A stretch of 64,000 nucleotides of DNA, from assembly GCF_029835735.1 (NCBI RefSeq), contig NZ_JAOEAL010000001.1, positions 4,092,001-4,156,000 of the forward strand, written 5' to 3'. The notes beneath the pieces are model-generated. The model was not told the DNA's origin. It saw only the letters and a program-made list of their open reading frames with translations, and did no database searches. Origin of the DNA: Shewanella sp. GD04112 (lineage in GTDB: Bacteria > Pseudomonadota > Gammaproteobacteria > Enterobacterales > Shewanellaceae). This document shows, piece by piece, positions 9,044 to 18,516 of this stretch. A program made the translations under genes and the position numbers. The first letter of the stretch is position 1. Each line of letters starts with the position of its first letter.

Positions 9044-9955
9044 ATGAGCCAGATCCTCGTTATCGGCAGTGCGAATGCCGACCATGTGATGAACTTTGAG
9101 TATTTGCCCGTTCCCGGCCAAACCTTAATGAGCCGAGCCTATCGCTTGGAACACGGTGGCAAAGGGGCGAATCAGGCGGTAGCCTGTGCCCGTTTATGCC
9201 AAGCGGATGCGGAAGTGGCATTTATCTGCCATCTCGGCCAAGACAGTGTCGGCAATGACATGCGTACAAGCTGGCTCAAGGATGGCATTAAGGCCGAAGG
9301 TATTACCCAAGTCGCCAATATGAGTACGGGCACGGCGCTGATTTTTGTCGGCGATAATGGGGAGAACTCCATCGGGATCGCCGCGGGCGCCAATGCCCAT
9401 CTCACCCCGAGCGAGCTAGAGAAGCATTACGCCCTGTTTGCCAATGCCCAATTCTTACTGATCCAGCTCGAAACGCCGATGGAGACGGTTCACCACGCAT
9501 TGCAAACCGCCAAGCGCCTCGGTATTACCACAGTGCTGAATCCTGCGCCTGCAACCAGTCAGGAGTTGGATTACCTCAAATGGGTCGACATCATTACTCC
9601 CAATGAGACCGAGGCCGAAGCGCTTACAGGCATTGAGGTCAAGAATGAAGAAGATGCCGAACTTGCCGCACAGTGGCTACATCAGCAGGGCGTTGCAACT
9701 GTCGTCATAACCTTAGGCAGTAAAGGCGCGTTTATCAGCAGTGCTGGCTTTACCGGGTTAATTCCGGCGCTGACAGTGCAAGCCATAGATACGGTTGCCG
9801 CGGGCGATACTTTTAATGGCGCCTTAGTGGTGGGTTTAAGTGAAGGCATGTCAATTGCCGCGGCCGTCGGGTTTGCCAATGCTGCCTCGGCCATTACCGT
9901 TACCCGAGAAGGCGCCCAGCGCGCGATTCCCTATCGCCACGAAGTCCAACGTTAG
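9044..9955 (+). CDS. rbsK: Ribokinase
   Basis: 303 residues, PfkB family. Signature 1, G-G-K-G-A-N-Q-A, is at residues 38-45. Signature 2, D-T-V-A-A-G-D-T-F-N-G, is at 249-259 with catalytic Asp255. It converts D-ribose and ATP to ribose-5-phosphate in the cytosol. No rbs transporter genes are nearby, so its ribose probably comes from the nucleoside hydrolase encoded just upstream. A hairpin (GAGTGCG/CGCACTC, 9961-9983) follows the stop. Confidence 0.9.
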   Translation: MSQILVIGSANADHVMNFEYLPVPGQTLMSRAYRLEHGGKGANQAVACARLCQADAEVAFICHLGQDSVGNDMRTSWLKDGIKAEGITQVANMSTGTALIFVGDNGENSIGIAAGANAHLTPSELEKHYALFANAQFLLIQLETPMETVHHALQTAKRLGITTVLNPAPATSQELDYLKWVDIITPNETEAEALTGIEVKNEEDAELAAQWLHQQGVATVVITLGSKGAFISSAGFTGLIPALTVQAIDTVAAGDTFNGALVVGLSEGMSIAAAVGFANAASAITVTREGAQRAIPYRHEVQR

Positions 9956-9960
9956 CCTAT

Positions 9961-9983
9961 GAGTGCGGCAAATTGTCGCACTC
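9961..9983 (+). terminator. Hairpin after rbsK, possible weak terminator
   Basis: 7-bp stem GAGTGCG/CGCACTC immediately after the stop codon, without a clear T-run. Confidence 0.4.
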
Positions 9984-10123
9984 AACCTCTTTCATTCAAA
10001 AGTACTATATACATAATTTACATACCGAATTCATTCCCATTTAATGAATTCAGCCTATGCTGGCAAGCGCATGTTCGAGCCAAAACGGCTCGACCCACCT
10101 TGTTCAGAATAAGGAAGTACCAG

Positions 10124-10600
10124 ATGAAAGCGAAAAGCACCACTTTACGTAATATGACTAGCGCTAGCTTACTCGGCCTAGGATTATTCGTCGCCAGCCA
10201 AGCGAGTGCTAACGAATGTGAACTCAAGATTGCTGCGACTGACGCTATGCAATTTGACACTAAAGAGCTGTCTGTTCCTGCAACGTGTAAGGAAGTGACC
10301 CTCACACTAACGCACACTGGCACGCTGCCAAAAGCAGCTATGGGCCACAACTGGGTATTAACTAAAGCCGCTGATATGTCTGCCGTTGCGACCGATGGTA
10401 TGAGCGCTGGCGCCGATGCAGCTTACGTTAAAGCCGGTGATACCCGTGTTATCGCTCACACTGCGTTAGTGGGTGGCGGCGAATCAACTTCTGTAAAATT
10501 TAGCACTGCGGGCATGAGCGCGACTGAAGCTTACCAGTTCTTCTGCAGCTTCCCAGGCCACTGGGCGATTATGCAAGGTAGCTTTAAGATCCAAGGCTAA
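10124..10600 (+). CDS. azu: Azurin, periplasmic blue copper protein
   Basis: 158 residues from the ATG that follows AAGGAAG (10111-10117); the frame is open further upstream but has no signal peptide there. The signal peptide is 1-29. The copper ligands His75, Cys141, His146 and Met150 become 46, 112, 117 and 121 after removal of 29 residues, exactly the classical azurin numbering. Cys32 and Cys55 form the usual disulfide. It is a small electron carrier in the periplasm, serving c-type cytochromes and respiratory or peroxidase partners. It is monocistronic, between a hairpin and a strong terminator. Confidence 0.95.
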   Translation: MKAKSTTLRNMTSASLLGLGLFVASQASANECELKIAATDAMQFDTKELSVPATCKEVTLTLTHTGTLPKAAMGHNWVLTKAADMSAVATDGMSAGADAAYVKAGDTRVIAHTALVGGGESTSVKFSTAGMSATEAYQFFCSFPGHWAIMQGSFKIQG

Positions 10601-10615
10601 TTCCATTGCCTAATG

Positions 10616-10642
10616 CTCACTTAAGGGAATACCTTAAGTGAG
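10616..10642 (+). terminator. Upstream hairpin of a tandem terminator after azurin
   Basis: CTCACTTAAGG/CCTTAAGTGAG, an 11-bp perfect stem (10616-10626 with 10632-10642), directly before the main terminator. Confidence 0.6.
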
Positions 10643-10643
10643 A

Positions 10644-10680
10644 CAACAAAAAAGCGGACCTCGGGTCCGCTTTTTTGTTG
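10644..10680. terminator. Strong bidirectional terminator between azurin and the DUF3622 gene
   Basis: Long inverted repeat with arms CAACAAAAAAGCGGACC and its complement around a 2-base loop, with A-run and T-run at the two sides. It serves both convergent genes. Confidence 0.92.
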
Positions 10681-10748
10681 AATGCTGATTGGCTCACAAG
10701 CCAGTTTGCCTTCGAGGATTTTGTTTCGAGATGTCTTCTTCGAGCGAG

Positions 10749-11054
10749 TTATTCTTCGCCGAACTCGTCTTCATCATCAAAATCATCGGCATCGGTTGCC
10801 GCTTCAGCCGCTAAAGCCGCCGCTAATTTGGCCTTAGCCTGTTTCTCTGAGCGACGCTTGTTGCGCTCAGCCAGCGTGCCTAAAAACACTTGCAGCTCGG
10901 CTTGACCCCAAGCTTGTGCCTCGGCTTCGGTCGCAAAACCGTCATGGCTTTTCGACACTACCGTCTTAGTCGACGTCATACGACGGGTGATTTCCGTCTT
11001 CCAACCATTTTCAGCTTGAGTGACGCGAAAATCGTATTTTTTACCCTTGCTCAT
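10749..11054 (-). CDS. DUF3622 family small protein
   Basis: 101 residues. The N-terminal half (Y-D-F-R-V-T-Q..G-W-K-T-E-I-T-R-R) resembles the small gammaproteobacterial DUF3622 family. The C-terminal third is a lysine/arginine- and alanine-rich helix followed by an acidic tail of Asp and Glu. No signal peptide. Function unknown. The family call is from memory of the pattern; the coding call is firm because the reading frame is clean and ends at a terminator. Confidence 0.65.
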   Translation of the reverse strand: MSKGKKYDFRVTQAENGWKTEITRRMTSTKTVVSKSHDGFATEAEAQAWGQAELQVFLGTLAERNKRRSEKQAKAKLAAALAAEAATDADDFDDEDEFGEE

Positions 11055-11403
11055 TCTGCTCTATTTCCTAAATGATGCTTGCCACGTTTGTCTTATCAAG
11101 CGATACAAACGCCATCATAAAACAAAAGGAGCGCAGTTTACTTGATTTCGGCAAAGAAAGATCGCTTACGAGAAAATTTTCATGCTCAGCTGGCTCAGTG
11201 AGTCGCGGCATCCCAATATAACCCCGCCTGCCAGATGATTTTTCGCCCTAATCTTAGTCCTAAGCTCAATATCAAGCTAGCGCAAAAGCGGCTGGCGGAC
11301 GGTATCTTTTCTTGTTTTGGTCATAAAAATAAGTAAATTTAGTCATATAGCAATTTTAGAGTGTGAGGGCCCCTATTAATAAGTCATTCATAATTTAGGA
11401 AAG
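11055..11403. other. Divergent intergenic region, no feature recognised
   Basis: 349 bases between the DUF3622 gene and the phosphodiesterase gene must hold both promoters. I see an AGGAAAG ribosome site before 11404 and A+T-rich stretches around 11320-11400, but no convincing -35/-10 pair or operator. Confidence 0.5.
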
Positions 11404-12675
11404 ATGATGAATACCTCCTCAGTAACACTCTGTATGCTGTTGGCAAGCACGGCCCTGCTAGCAGGCTGTAACAGCGATAACAAAGATAGCGAGACTGCAC
11501 CGCCACCAGCGAAAATGGTGCCCGCCCAAGTCGGTGAGCGACCACTGTTTTTAGTGCGCCAAATGCAGGACAGCAGCTTAAAGACCCACTTAGCCCAGTG
11601 CGAAACCGATCATTTCTACCGTAGTGATTTTTCTATTGGTCACCGCGGCGCGTCGATGCAATTCCCTGAACACACTAAAGAATCCTACCAAGCGGCCATC
11701 GACTCTGGCGCGGGTATCGTCGAGTGTGATGTGACTTTTACCGCGGATAAAGCCTTAGTCTGTCGCCACTCCCAGTGCGATCTCGCCAGCACAACCAATA
11801 TTTTGGCCATTCCCGAACTTGCCAACAAATGCTCAGTCCCCTTTACCCCTGCCGATGCGGCCAATGGCGTCGCCGCCACAGCAACTTGCTGCACCAGCGA
11901 TATCACCCTCGCCGAATTTAAAATGTTAAAGGGTAAGATGGAGGGTGAGAATCCCAAGGCGACCAATGTCGAGGAATTTATCAATGCCACGCCTAAGTGG
12001 CGCACCGATCTCTATGCGGGCAACGGTACCCTGATGACCCACGCAGAGAGTATTGAGATGTTTAAAAAGGCTGGCGTCAAAATGACCCCAGAGCTAAAAG
12101 CCGCCAGTGTCGCTATGCCCTTCGACGGTTTTACTCAGCAGGAGTACGCCCAGAAGATGCTCGATGAATATACTGCGGCAAGTGTCGATGCCTCTCAAGT
12201 ATTCCCCCAATCCTTTAATTTAGAAGATGTAAAATACTGGATTGCTAACGCCCCCGAGTTTGGCAAACAAGCGGTATATCTTGATGATAGATATGATATT
12301 CATACGGGCTTTGACCCACAGGACTCCTCCAGCTGGTCGCCCTCAATGGCGGAACTTAAAGCCCAAGGCGTAGAGATTATCGCGCCGCCACTCTGGGTGC
12401 TAGTGACCTTAGATGCGGATAAAAAAATCATTCCATCGGAATATGCCAAAGCCGCGAAAGCAGCGGGACTTAAGATCATCACTTGGAGTTTAGAGCGCTC
12501 AGGATTATTGAAAGATGGCGGCGGTTGGTATTATCAAAGCATCACAGATGCCATTGATAATGAAGGCGATACCTATGAGCTGCTCGATGTACTCGCCAAA
12601 GATGTCGGCGTGATTGGCGTGTTTTCGGACTGGCCGGCGACTGTCACTTACTATGCCAACTGCATGGATTTATAG
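11404..12675 (+). CDS. Glycerophosphodiester phosphodiesterase, lipoprotein
   Basis: 423 residues. The signal sequence ends in the lipobox L-L-A-G-C (Cys22). The GDPD catalytic pattern is present: H-R-G-A at 80-83, P-E-H at 88-90, E107-x-D109, and the second histidine in C-R-H at 122. It should hydrolyse glycerophosphodiesters to glycerol-3-phosphate and an alcohol at the cell envelope. Compared with cytosolic GDPD it is long and has an insertion rich in cysteines (around 117-165), as in secreted members. Monocistronic with its own terminator. Two adjacent ATGs are possible starts. Confidence 0.85.
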   Translation: MMNTSSVTLCMLLASTALLAGCNSDNKDSETAPPPAKMVPAQVGERPLFLVRQMQDSSLKTHLAQCETDHFYRSDFSIGHRGASMQFPEHTKESYQAAIDSGAGIVECDVTFTADKALVCRHSQCDLASTTNILAIPELANKCSVPFTPADAANGVAATATCCTSDITLAEFKMLKGKMEGENPKATNVEEFINATPKWRTDLYAGNGTLMTHAESIEMFKKAGVKMTPELKAASVAMPFDGFTQQEYAQKMLDEYTAASVDASQVFPQSFNLEDVKYWIANAPEFGKQAVYLDDRYDIHTGFDPQDSSSWSPSMAELKAQGVEIIAPPLWVLVTLDADKKIIPSEYAKAAKAAGLKIITWSLERSGLLKDGGGWYYQSITDAIDNEGDTYELLDVLAKDVGVIGVFSDWPATVTYYANCMDL

Positions 12676-12711
12676 GCCAAAACAATAGGCTCTATTTCAA
12701 AACCGAGAAAC

Positions 12712-12746
12712 AAAAAAGCGTTAGCAAAAACTGCTAACGCTTTTTA
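12712..12746. terminator. Bidirectional terminator
   Basis: Stem GCGTTAGCA/TGCTAACGC (12718-12740) with A-run before and T-run after, between the convergent phosphodiesterase and phosphoribosyltransferase genes. Confidence 0.9.
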
Positions 12747-12760
12747 TTAACAGATTCTTT

Positions 12761-13342
12761 TTACTTAAAAAGATGCTGAATATTTTTTAAATCGCCCTTA
12801 CCTTCGGCAATTTCTTCCGGCGTTAAGCCTGTCACTTCGTGTGGGAACACTAACCAATCTTCAGAGGCATGGATATAGTAATCAGGCTTTAAAGGCACTG
12901 CGGTATTTTTTGGCTTGTAATAAGGGCAAGCGATACGAATATCCTGCGGCATGTTTAAGCGCATCAGTTGGCTTAACTTTTCCTTCAGCGCGTGGATACT
13001 GCGGCCAGAGTCAAACACATCGTCCACAATCAGTAAGCTGTCGCTAGCATTCGCATTTTCAACAATGTAATGCAGGCCATGGACTTTGATTTCTTTGCTT
13101 TGCTTGTCGGTACCAATACCGTAGTAAGACGAGGTACGCACAGCGATATGATCGGTTTCAACCTTCTTAAAGTCGAAAAACTCTTGTACCGCGATCCCGA
13201 TTGGAGCACCGCCACGCCAAATACCCACGATAAACTGCGGACGGAATCCACTCTCATAAACCTGTGAAGCTAATAGAAATGAATCTTCGAGCAGTTGTTG
13301 TGCGGTAACGAAATATTTTTCTGACATGACACCGATCCCCAT
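12761..13342 (-). CDS. Phosphoribosyltransferase (hypoxanthine/xanthine-guanine type)
   Basis: 193 residues. The PRPP-binding signature L-L-I-V-D-D-V-F-D-S-G-R-S, with the acidic pair near 107-108, defines the type I phosphoribosyltransferase family. The hood part and length suit purine-base salvage (base plus PRPP to nucleotide). The base specificity is not readable from sequence. The start is uncertain: the ATG five codons later (13327) is preceded by a better purine stretch (GGGGAT). Cytosolic, monocistronic. Confidence 0.8.
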   Translation of the reverse strand: MGIGVMSEKYFVTAQQLLEDSFLLASQVYESGFRPQFIVGIWRGGAPIGIAVQEFFDFKKVETDHIAVRTSSYYGIGTDKQSKEIKVHGLHYIVENANASDSLLIVDDVFDSGRSIHALKEKLSQLMRLNMPQDIRIACPYYKPKNTAVPLKPDYYIHASEDWLVFPHEVTGLTPEEIAEGKGDLKNIQHLFK

Positions 13343-13647
13343 CTTAATTATTGATTTTAGGTGTTAAAGCGAGAGCTTTTACCCTGTAAGGTCTGTTCGG
13401 CGTCCAAAACACGAGAACAGCATTCTCTTCATAAGAGTCCTAGCAAGTGTAGGCAGCCGCCGAATTTTGGGAGCGAATTTTATACCAAAAAAAACCGCCG
13501 TGCTGCAGTTATAGTCATAAGTTGCAGGTGAACGGCCGTTTATTTTGCATTTTTAGGACGGAACTAACAAAAAGCGGACAAAAAAGGCCACCCAAAGGTG
13601 GCCAACAAGGAACGAGCACAGGCTCAAAGCAAAGTGTGGCGCTTAAG
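13343..13647. other. Intergenic region upstream of the phosphoribosyltransferase gene
   Basis: About 305 bases. It holds the terminator of the PhoD-type gene at 13580-13604. The rest should hold the promoter of the phosphoribosyltransferase gene, but no clear box was found. Confidence 0.5.
13580..13604 (-). terminator. Terminator of the PhoD-type phosphatase gene
   Basis: GGCCACC/GGTGGCC stem with TTTTTTGT following on the minus strand. Confidence 0.88.
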
Positions 13648-15414
13648 TTAGCTCACAGGGTTGATAATAGGTTCACCGACCTTAGTCATGGCGCTGTAGC
13701 TGCGGCTACTCGACTCTTCAAACTCCTTCGCCAGAATCGTGCTGACATAATGCCAATCGCTACGCACGGCTTCCTTGGTGAAGGTTAAGGTCATAAAGCC
13801 ACGGTCTTTAAGGTTGGTGTATTTAAGATCTGGCACCAACTCGACGATCGCAGCCTCGGTCGCGGGGATCTGTTCCGCCGGTAGATTTAAGTAATATTCC
13901 AAACCAGGTGATGATACCGAGCTTGTGGCAAACTCAACCCCAACGGTATCGCCGTTTACATCTTTAAGCTCATTCGCCCAGGCATTATGGGTGTCACCGG
14001 CAATCACCACTAGGTTGTGATTTTTCGATTTAGCCGTGCCTAAAATCACTTCCCTTTCATAGGCATAACCATCCCATGCATCCAAGTTATAGGGAATTGA
14101 TGGCAGTTGCAGCAGGGCAATCACCTCTGGCGTTAACAGGGCTTGATTAGCCTGCAAGTACTGTAATTCTGCCGCCGTTAGGGTTGGATCATTTGCCGCA
14201 GCGCGGGCGGCTAACTTCGCCAGCGCCCCAAGCATGGCATATTGTGGAATGCTCATTTGCTGGGTTGCAATCGCCGCAGGTAGAGACATCTTGCCCATGA
14301 GGATCTGTTGTCCTAACACCTGCCAAGTGCCCGTGGCTTGCAATAAGGTGCCCTGTAACCAAAGTAACTGGGTCAGCCCTAACATAGTGCGCGTGGTCGA
14401 TGTCACATCGGCGCGGAAACGCTCGCCATCGAAGGCGCCCGTGCTGGCATCCATATAATCGGCATAATCGAGCTGCTTATCGCGGGCCAAGACGCGCGTA
14501 TCCAGCATATGTAAGTCGACTAAGTTGCCGTAACTGAAACTGCGATAAATCTCCTCATGGTTACCCTCGCGCCATGGACGGATTGGCAGCCACTCGAAGT
14601 AAGCCTGCAGTGCGGCTTCTTTGCGAACCGCAAAATCCCCTTCGCCTTCGTTGTGGTTCTCGGCGCCATCACGCCAAGTATCGTTTGCTACTTCGTGGTC
14701 GTCCCATACCGTAATAAAAGGCACTTTCGCGTGCAATTTTTGCAGGCTGGCATCGGTATGATATTGGCCGTAACGGGTACGGTAGTCGCTGAGGGTCAGC
14801 AGTTCGTTGACGGGCAACACTTCACGGCCAAGCTCTGCCGCATGTTCGCTGGCATAGCCGCCGCGGGCATATTCGTAGATATAGTCACCCAGATGCACCA
14901 CGGCATCGAGGTCATCCTGCGCCGCAGCCAATTCATACACGTTAAAATAGCCGGCAGGAAAGTTAGCGCATGACATGACGGCAAGTTTTACCGAACTCAC
15001 ATCACCCTCGGGTAGAGTGCGGGTCTTACCCACCTCAGAGGTTTTTCCGCCCGTCATAAAGCGGTAGAAGTAGGTTTGTCCCGCACGTAAACCACGGGCA
15101 TCGATTTTAACCGTGTAATCACGGTTAGCGTTGGTGACCATCTCCCCTGTGGTCACTAATTGTGAGAATGCTGCATCACTGGCCACTTGCCAGCTGACTT
15201 TAACATCCCCAGCAGAATCAGGCGTCACACGGGTCCAGAGGATCACCGCGTCTTGCGCGGGGTCACCACTGGCTACCCCATGTAAAAACTGCGCAGGAAC
15301 AGATTTATCATTATCACTGTCACTACACCCCATTAGGCCGTAGGAGATCACTGCTGCACCAATGCCTTTGGCCGACATGGCTAAAAAATCACGACGAGTC
15401 ACGGTTCGTTTCAT
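13648..15414 (-). CDS. phoD: Tat-exported PhoD-like alkaline phosphatase / phosphodiesterase
   Basis: 588 residues from the ATG that follows AAGGGAA; an upstream extension of 24 codons is open but has no support. The N-terminus R-T-V-T-R-R-D-F-L-A-M is a twin-arginine signal, followed by a hydrophobic stretch and a cysteine that could serve as a lipobox (M-G-C-S). A PhoD N-terminal domain follows (about 35-130), then the metallophosphatase domain with L-G-D-Y-I-Y-E-Y, W-D-D-H-E-V-A-N-D and A-G-D-T-H-N-A-W. It releases phosphate from esters in the periplasm or at the surface, and is usually induced by phosphate starvation; no Pho box was recognised. Confidence 0.85.
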   Translation of the reverse strand: MKRTVTRRDFLAMSAKGIGAAVISYGLMGCSDSDNDKSVPAQFLHGVASGDPAQDAVILWTRVTPDSAGDVKVSWQVASDAAFSQLVTTGEMVTNANRDYTVKIDARGLRAGQTYFYRFMTGGKTSEVGKTRTLPEGDVSSVKLAVMSCANFPAGYFNVYELAAAQDDLDAVVHLGDYIYEYARGGYASEHAAELGREVLPVNELLTLSDYRTRYGQYHTDASLQKLHAKVPFITVWDDHEVANDTWRDGAENHNEGEGDFAVRKEAALQAYFEWLPIRPWREGNHEEIYRSFSYGNLVDLHMLDTRVLARDKQLDYADYMDASTGAFDGERFRADVTSTTRTMLGLTQLLWLQGTLLQATGTWQVLGQQILMGKMSLPAAIATQQMSIPQYAMLGALAKLAARAAANDPTLTAAELQYLQANQALLTPEVIALLQLPSIPYNLDAWDGYAYEREVILGTAKSKNHNLVVIAGDTHNAWANELKDVNGDTVGVEFATSSVSSPGLEYYLNLPAEQIPATEAAIVELVPDLKYTNLKDRGFMTLTFTKEAVRSDWHYVSTILAKEFEESSSRSYSAMTKVGEPIINPVS

Positions 15415-15684
15415 TATTATTATTCCCTTATAAGATGAGGTTTCACTGGTATGAGGTCTAATGAGGCCCCGATTGTGAGACATCACTGTTACACATTTGT
15501 GACATCTTTGTCAGCCTTTTATGATTTCTTTTAATTCATAAGCTTATACTGGATAGCGTACTTTATTTGTACAGCACTGGCACAAGCCATGAGTAAGCTG
15601 CTAACATCGGATCAGTGGCAAATCGCTCAGATTTTGGCTCGTCGAGCATCAAACCTGAGCCTTGTTAAAAAAGGAATTTATAGG

Positions 15685-16110
15685 ATGAAAGTCAGCGACA
15701 TTATGAGCACTGAGGTCATCTGCATCAGCGATGGTGCAAGCCTGAAAGATGCCCACCATTTAATGCAAACCCGCGGCGTGCGTCATTTACCTGTGATATC
15801 TGAAACCGACGGCACCTTAGTCGGTGTGCTCACCCATAAGAAGATGATCGCCAGCGTATTGTCTATGCTGAACAAATACGGCCAAGGCGCATTGGATCGC
15901 AAAGAACGCTACACCCCCATAGCCACTGTGATGGACAAAGACTGCCAGCACTTAACCGCCGATGAGCCCTTAAGCGTGGTGGTAGAATACTTTATCGACA
16001 ACAAACTCGGCTGCTTACCCGTAGTAGATAACGATAAGAAAGTATTAGGGATTGTTACCTCTTCCGACTTTATTAAGCTCTGTCGTACCCTGCTGCAACA
16101 GCAAGCTTAG
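15685..16110 (+). CDS. Tandem CBS-domain protein
   Basis: 141 residues from the ATG preceded by AAGGAATTTATAGG; the open frame extends 32 codons upstream without domain similarity. Two CBS domains fill the protein (about 1-65 and 75-140), each with the H-L-P-V / C-L-P-V strand and a V-G-V-L-T-H or L-G-I-V-T-S turn. Such stand-alone pairs bind adenosine nucleotides and act as energy or ligand sensors; the regulated partner is unknown. A hairpin terminator follows. Confidence 0.8.
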   Translation: MKVSDIMSTEVICISDGASLKDAHHLMQTRGVRHLPVISETDGTLVGVLTHKKMIASVLSMLNKYGQGALDRKERYTPIATVMDKDCQHLTADEPLSVVVEYFIDNKLGCLPVVDNDKKVLGIVTSSDFIKLCRTLLQQQA

Positions 16111-16131
16111 CACCTAACATCCTCACTCTTT

Positions 16132-16173
16132 CTCGCTGGCCCGCAGTTATCAGGGCTGGCGAGAGTCATTATT
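16132..16173 (+). terminator. Terminator after the CBS gene
   Basis: 11-bp RNA stem (CUCGCUGGCCC with GGGCUGGCGAG, two G-U pairs), then CATTATTT. The next gene starts only 21 bases later. Confidence 0.65.
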
Positions 16174-16193
16174 TAACAATCCCAAGGACGCCC

Positions 16194-16799
16194 GTGGCTA
16201 AGTTATTAACCCAAGAACAATTTATCCGCGCCTATGAATGCGCCGAATTAGGCTGTATCGCCAACCATGACCGCCTCGCCCAATTGCTCGCCGATCCCGA
16301 TTATGACGCTTTACATGAATACAGCGCCTACTTTGGCAAATCGGCGACACACATCATCTGTATCAGTGACTTACAAAGTATGGAGGAATTGCATTTTGTC
16401 GCGGGTAACTTGAATTGGGATGACCATGATCCCGATATGGTGAGGGCGATTATCGAACACCCACTCTGCGATGCGGGTACCGCTTTATTGCTCTACTGGT
16501 ACGGACAAGGCTTTTATTACTCCACGCCACAGAGGTTAGACACGCCTTTTGGACAGCTATTCCAAACCATCACAGAACGCTTTGTTACGCGCGGCTATGC
16601 CAGTTATAGAATCCATTTTGATCCGTTTAAAGAATGTTTTATGCCCTCATTAGAGGACGTCCTCACGAATGGATGCCAAATTCCAGGGGCTATTTTTGCC
16701 CCCTACAGCACAATGGAAATCGAAACCGATGCAGGGCATTCAAGGTATCTACAATTTAAAAATGAACAGCTGAAATCGGGTAAATGGGGCCAGCAATAA
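16194..16799 (+). CDS. DUF4274 domain protein
   Basis: 201 residues, GTG start with AAGGA six bases upstream. The pattern E-L-H-x-x-A-x-x-x-N-W-D-D (about 65-80) followed by I-I-E-H-P-x-C-D-x-G-T-A-L-L (about 87-102) is characteristic of DUF4274. Cytosolic. In some bacteria this family occurs beside polymorphic toxins as immunity-like genes, but no toxin is adjacent here. Function unknown. Confidence 0.68.
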   Translation: MAKLLTQEQFIRAYECAELGCIANHDRLAQLLADPDYDALHEYSAYFGKSATHIICISDLQSMEELHFVAGNLNWDDHDPDMVRAIIEHPLCDAGTALLLYWYGQGFYYSTPQRLDTPFGQLFQTITERFVTRGYASYRIHFDPFKECFMPSLEDVLTNGCQIPGAIFAPYSTMEIETDAGHSRYLQFKNEQLKSGKWGQQ

Positions 16800-16840
16800 G
16801 CCCCGAGCAGTCTTTAAATAGAGCGCTTAAAACCAAGCGA

Positions 16841-18211
16841 TTAACGTGAAGAAACAGGCGTTGCTGGCGGAATACGGGTAAAACGCTGCCAGCGACCCGA
16901 GCGCCAACGGTGCACCATAATCAAGCCTCGCACCCATTCATCGGCCGCAACGGCAAGCCAAGCGGCAAGCACGCCATAACCTAAATGCAGCCCAAAGAAC
17001 CAAGCCAATAGCACGCCAATTCCCCACATACTAAACAGGCCCACGCGCACCGGAAACGCCACATCCCCCGCGCCTTTTAATGCAGAAATAATCACCAGAT
17101 TAAAGACTCGGCCAGTTTCGAGCGCGATGGAACCCAATAGCAGGAGTGCGGTAAGTTGAATGACCTCAGGGTTTTCACTCAGCCAGCCCACTATGGTAAA
17201 GCGCTGCCAATAAAAGGCTAACACTATGGAGAGGGAAGCAATAAAGCCCACAAGGCAATATTTTTGCACCCGCACAGTAATCTCATCGAACCATTGTTTA
17301 CCGACGTAGTAACCGGTTTGAATTTGCGATGCCTGCCCAAGCGCCACCGCAAAACAGTAAATAAAGCGGCTGATATTCAAACCATAGGTATAGGCCGTCA
17401 GCGAGAGTGTGCCCATCTGGCTGATAAAATAGATGATGGTCATCTGCGCCACGTTGTAGGACAGCATTTCACCCGCATTGAGCAAACCTATGCGCATCAC
17501 ACTCCAATAGGTGCTGCGCGGCAATAACTTTAACCTTGGCATCGGCAGCGGGATACCTTTACGGTGGATCACCGCCAACATAATCAAGGCTCCGACAATC
17601 TGGCTGGTTACAGTCGAAATCGCCACGCCAGTCACCCCATAAACCGGCAACCCAAAGGGAGAATAGAGGGCAATATAGTTACCCAGCACGTTCATCAATC
17701 CCGTGCAGGAGGTGACTAACATGGCCGAGCGGGTAAAACCGTAGCTGCGTAAGATGGCGGCAAAGGCAATGTTCATCACCAGCCCAATACTTAAACTGCC
17801 GCAGATCAGCAGATAGTCATAACCATAGCCTGCGACCTCAGGCTCTAGGGCAAACAAACCGATAATGCCGTGGGCACCGAAAAACATCGATGCCCCCATC
17901 ATCACGGCTAAGCCTAAGCTTAAGGCCACACTCGCCACACCAATATCGGTTGCCTGCTGCGTCTGCCCGGCACCATTATTTTGGCTGATCAGAATGCTGG
18001 CGCCCGTGCTGACCATCATGGACATCACCATCATAAAAAACATCAATTGGGTGGTGAGCCCCACTGCGGCGACGGCATTATCGGAATAATGGCTCAGCAT
18101 AAAAATATCGCTGATCCCGAGTAAGGACTGCAGCAAGGTTTCGATAAAAATCGGCCAAGTGAGGGCGACGATGCCCATGCGTTGTTGCAGGGTTTTAGCT
18201 GATTTGGCCAC
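16841..18211 (-). CDS. MATE-family multidrug/Na+ (H+) efflux transporter
   Basis: 456 residues with about twelve hydrophobic segments in two homologous halves. It opens with the MATE-typical A-L-T-W-P-I-F-I-E-T-L-L-Q-S and the I-S-D-I-F-M-L-S segment. It exports cationic compounds in exchange for Na+ or H+ in the inner membrane; the substrate is not predictable. The start Met lies directly before A-K-S-A-K. Convergent with the DUF4274 gene, with only a short weak hairpin between them. Confidence 0.88.
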   Translation of the reverse strand: MAKSAKTLQQRMGIVALTWPIFIETLLQSLLGISDIFMLSHYSDNAVAAVGLTTQLMFFMMVMSMMVSTGASILISQNNGAGQTQQATDIGVASVALSLGLAVMMGASMFFGAHGIIGLFALEPEVAGYGYDYLLICGSLSIGLVMNIAFAAILRSYGFTRSAMLVTSCTGLMNVLGNYIALYSPFGLPVYGVTGVAISTVTSQIVGALIMLAVIHRKGIPLPMPRLKLLPRSTYWSVMRIGLLNAGEMLSYNVAQMTIIYFISQMGTLSLTAYTYGLNISRFIYCFAVALGQASQIQTGYYVGKQWFDEITVRVQKYCLVGFIASLSIVLAFYWQRFTIVGWLSENPEVIQLTALLLLGSIALETGRVFNLVIISALKGAGDVAFPVRVGLFSMWGIGVLLAWFFGLHLGYGVLAAWLAVAADEWVRGLIMVHRWRSGRWQRFTRIPPATPVSSR

Positions 18212-18516
18212 GTTCTATCCTTACCGCTGGAAGACAAGTGAAATAGCAATAACACGCCAAGGTTGGCGAACGGTAATTTTCTTACATTTTTAGATTGTGC
18301 TCAATCTTTCATTACAACCAAACCGACCGCTGCAACCGTATTCATTCGCGATGCTTCCCTCAACAAGCTTTTATCAACAAGTGTTAATCAACTGAAATAG
18401 ATGGAGTTAATAGCAAATCAGCCAATACACACTACCCTTTTCAATATTGAGCCGATACACTTTGCCGACCACAAGGGGCGATAAGCGCTCACCGAATATA
18501 TTCAGGGAAACTGCAC
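18212..18516. other. Divergent intergenic region, no feature recognised
   Basis: 305 bases between the MATE gene and the esterase gene must hold both promoters. No convincing boxes, operators or small ORFs were found. Confidence 0.5.

Noticed and set aside
10749..11075. Plus-strand ORFs opposite the DUF3622 gene
   Set aside because: They are shadows of the minus-strand gene, with no ribosome site or family pattern.
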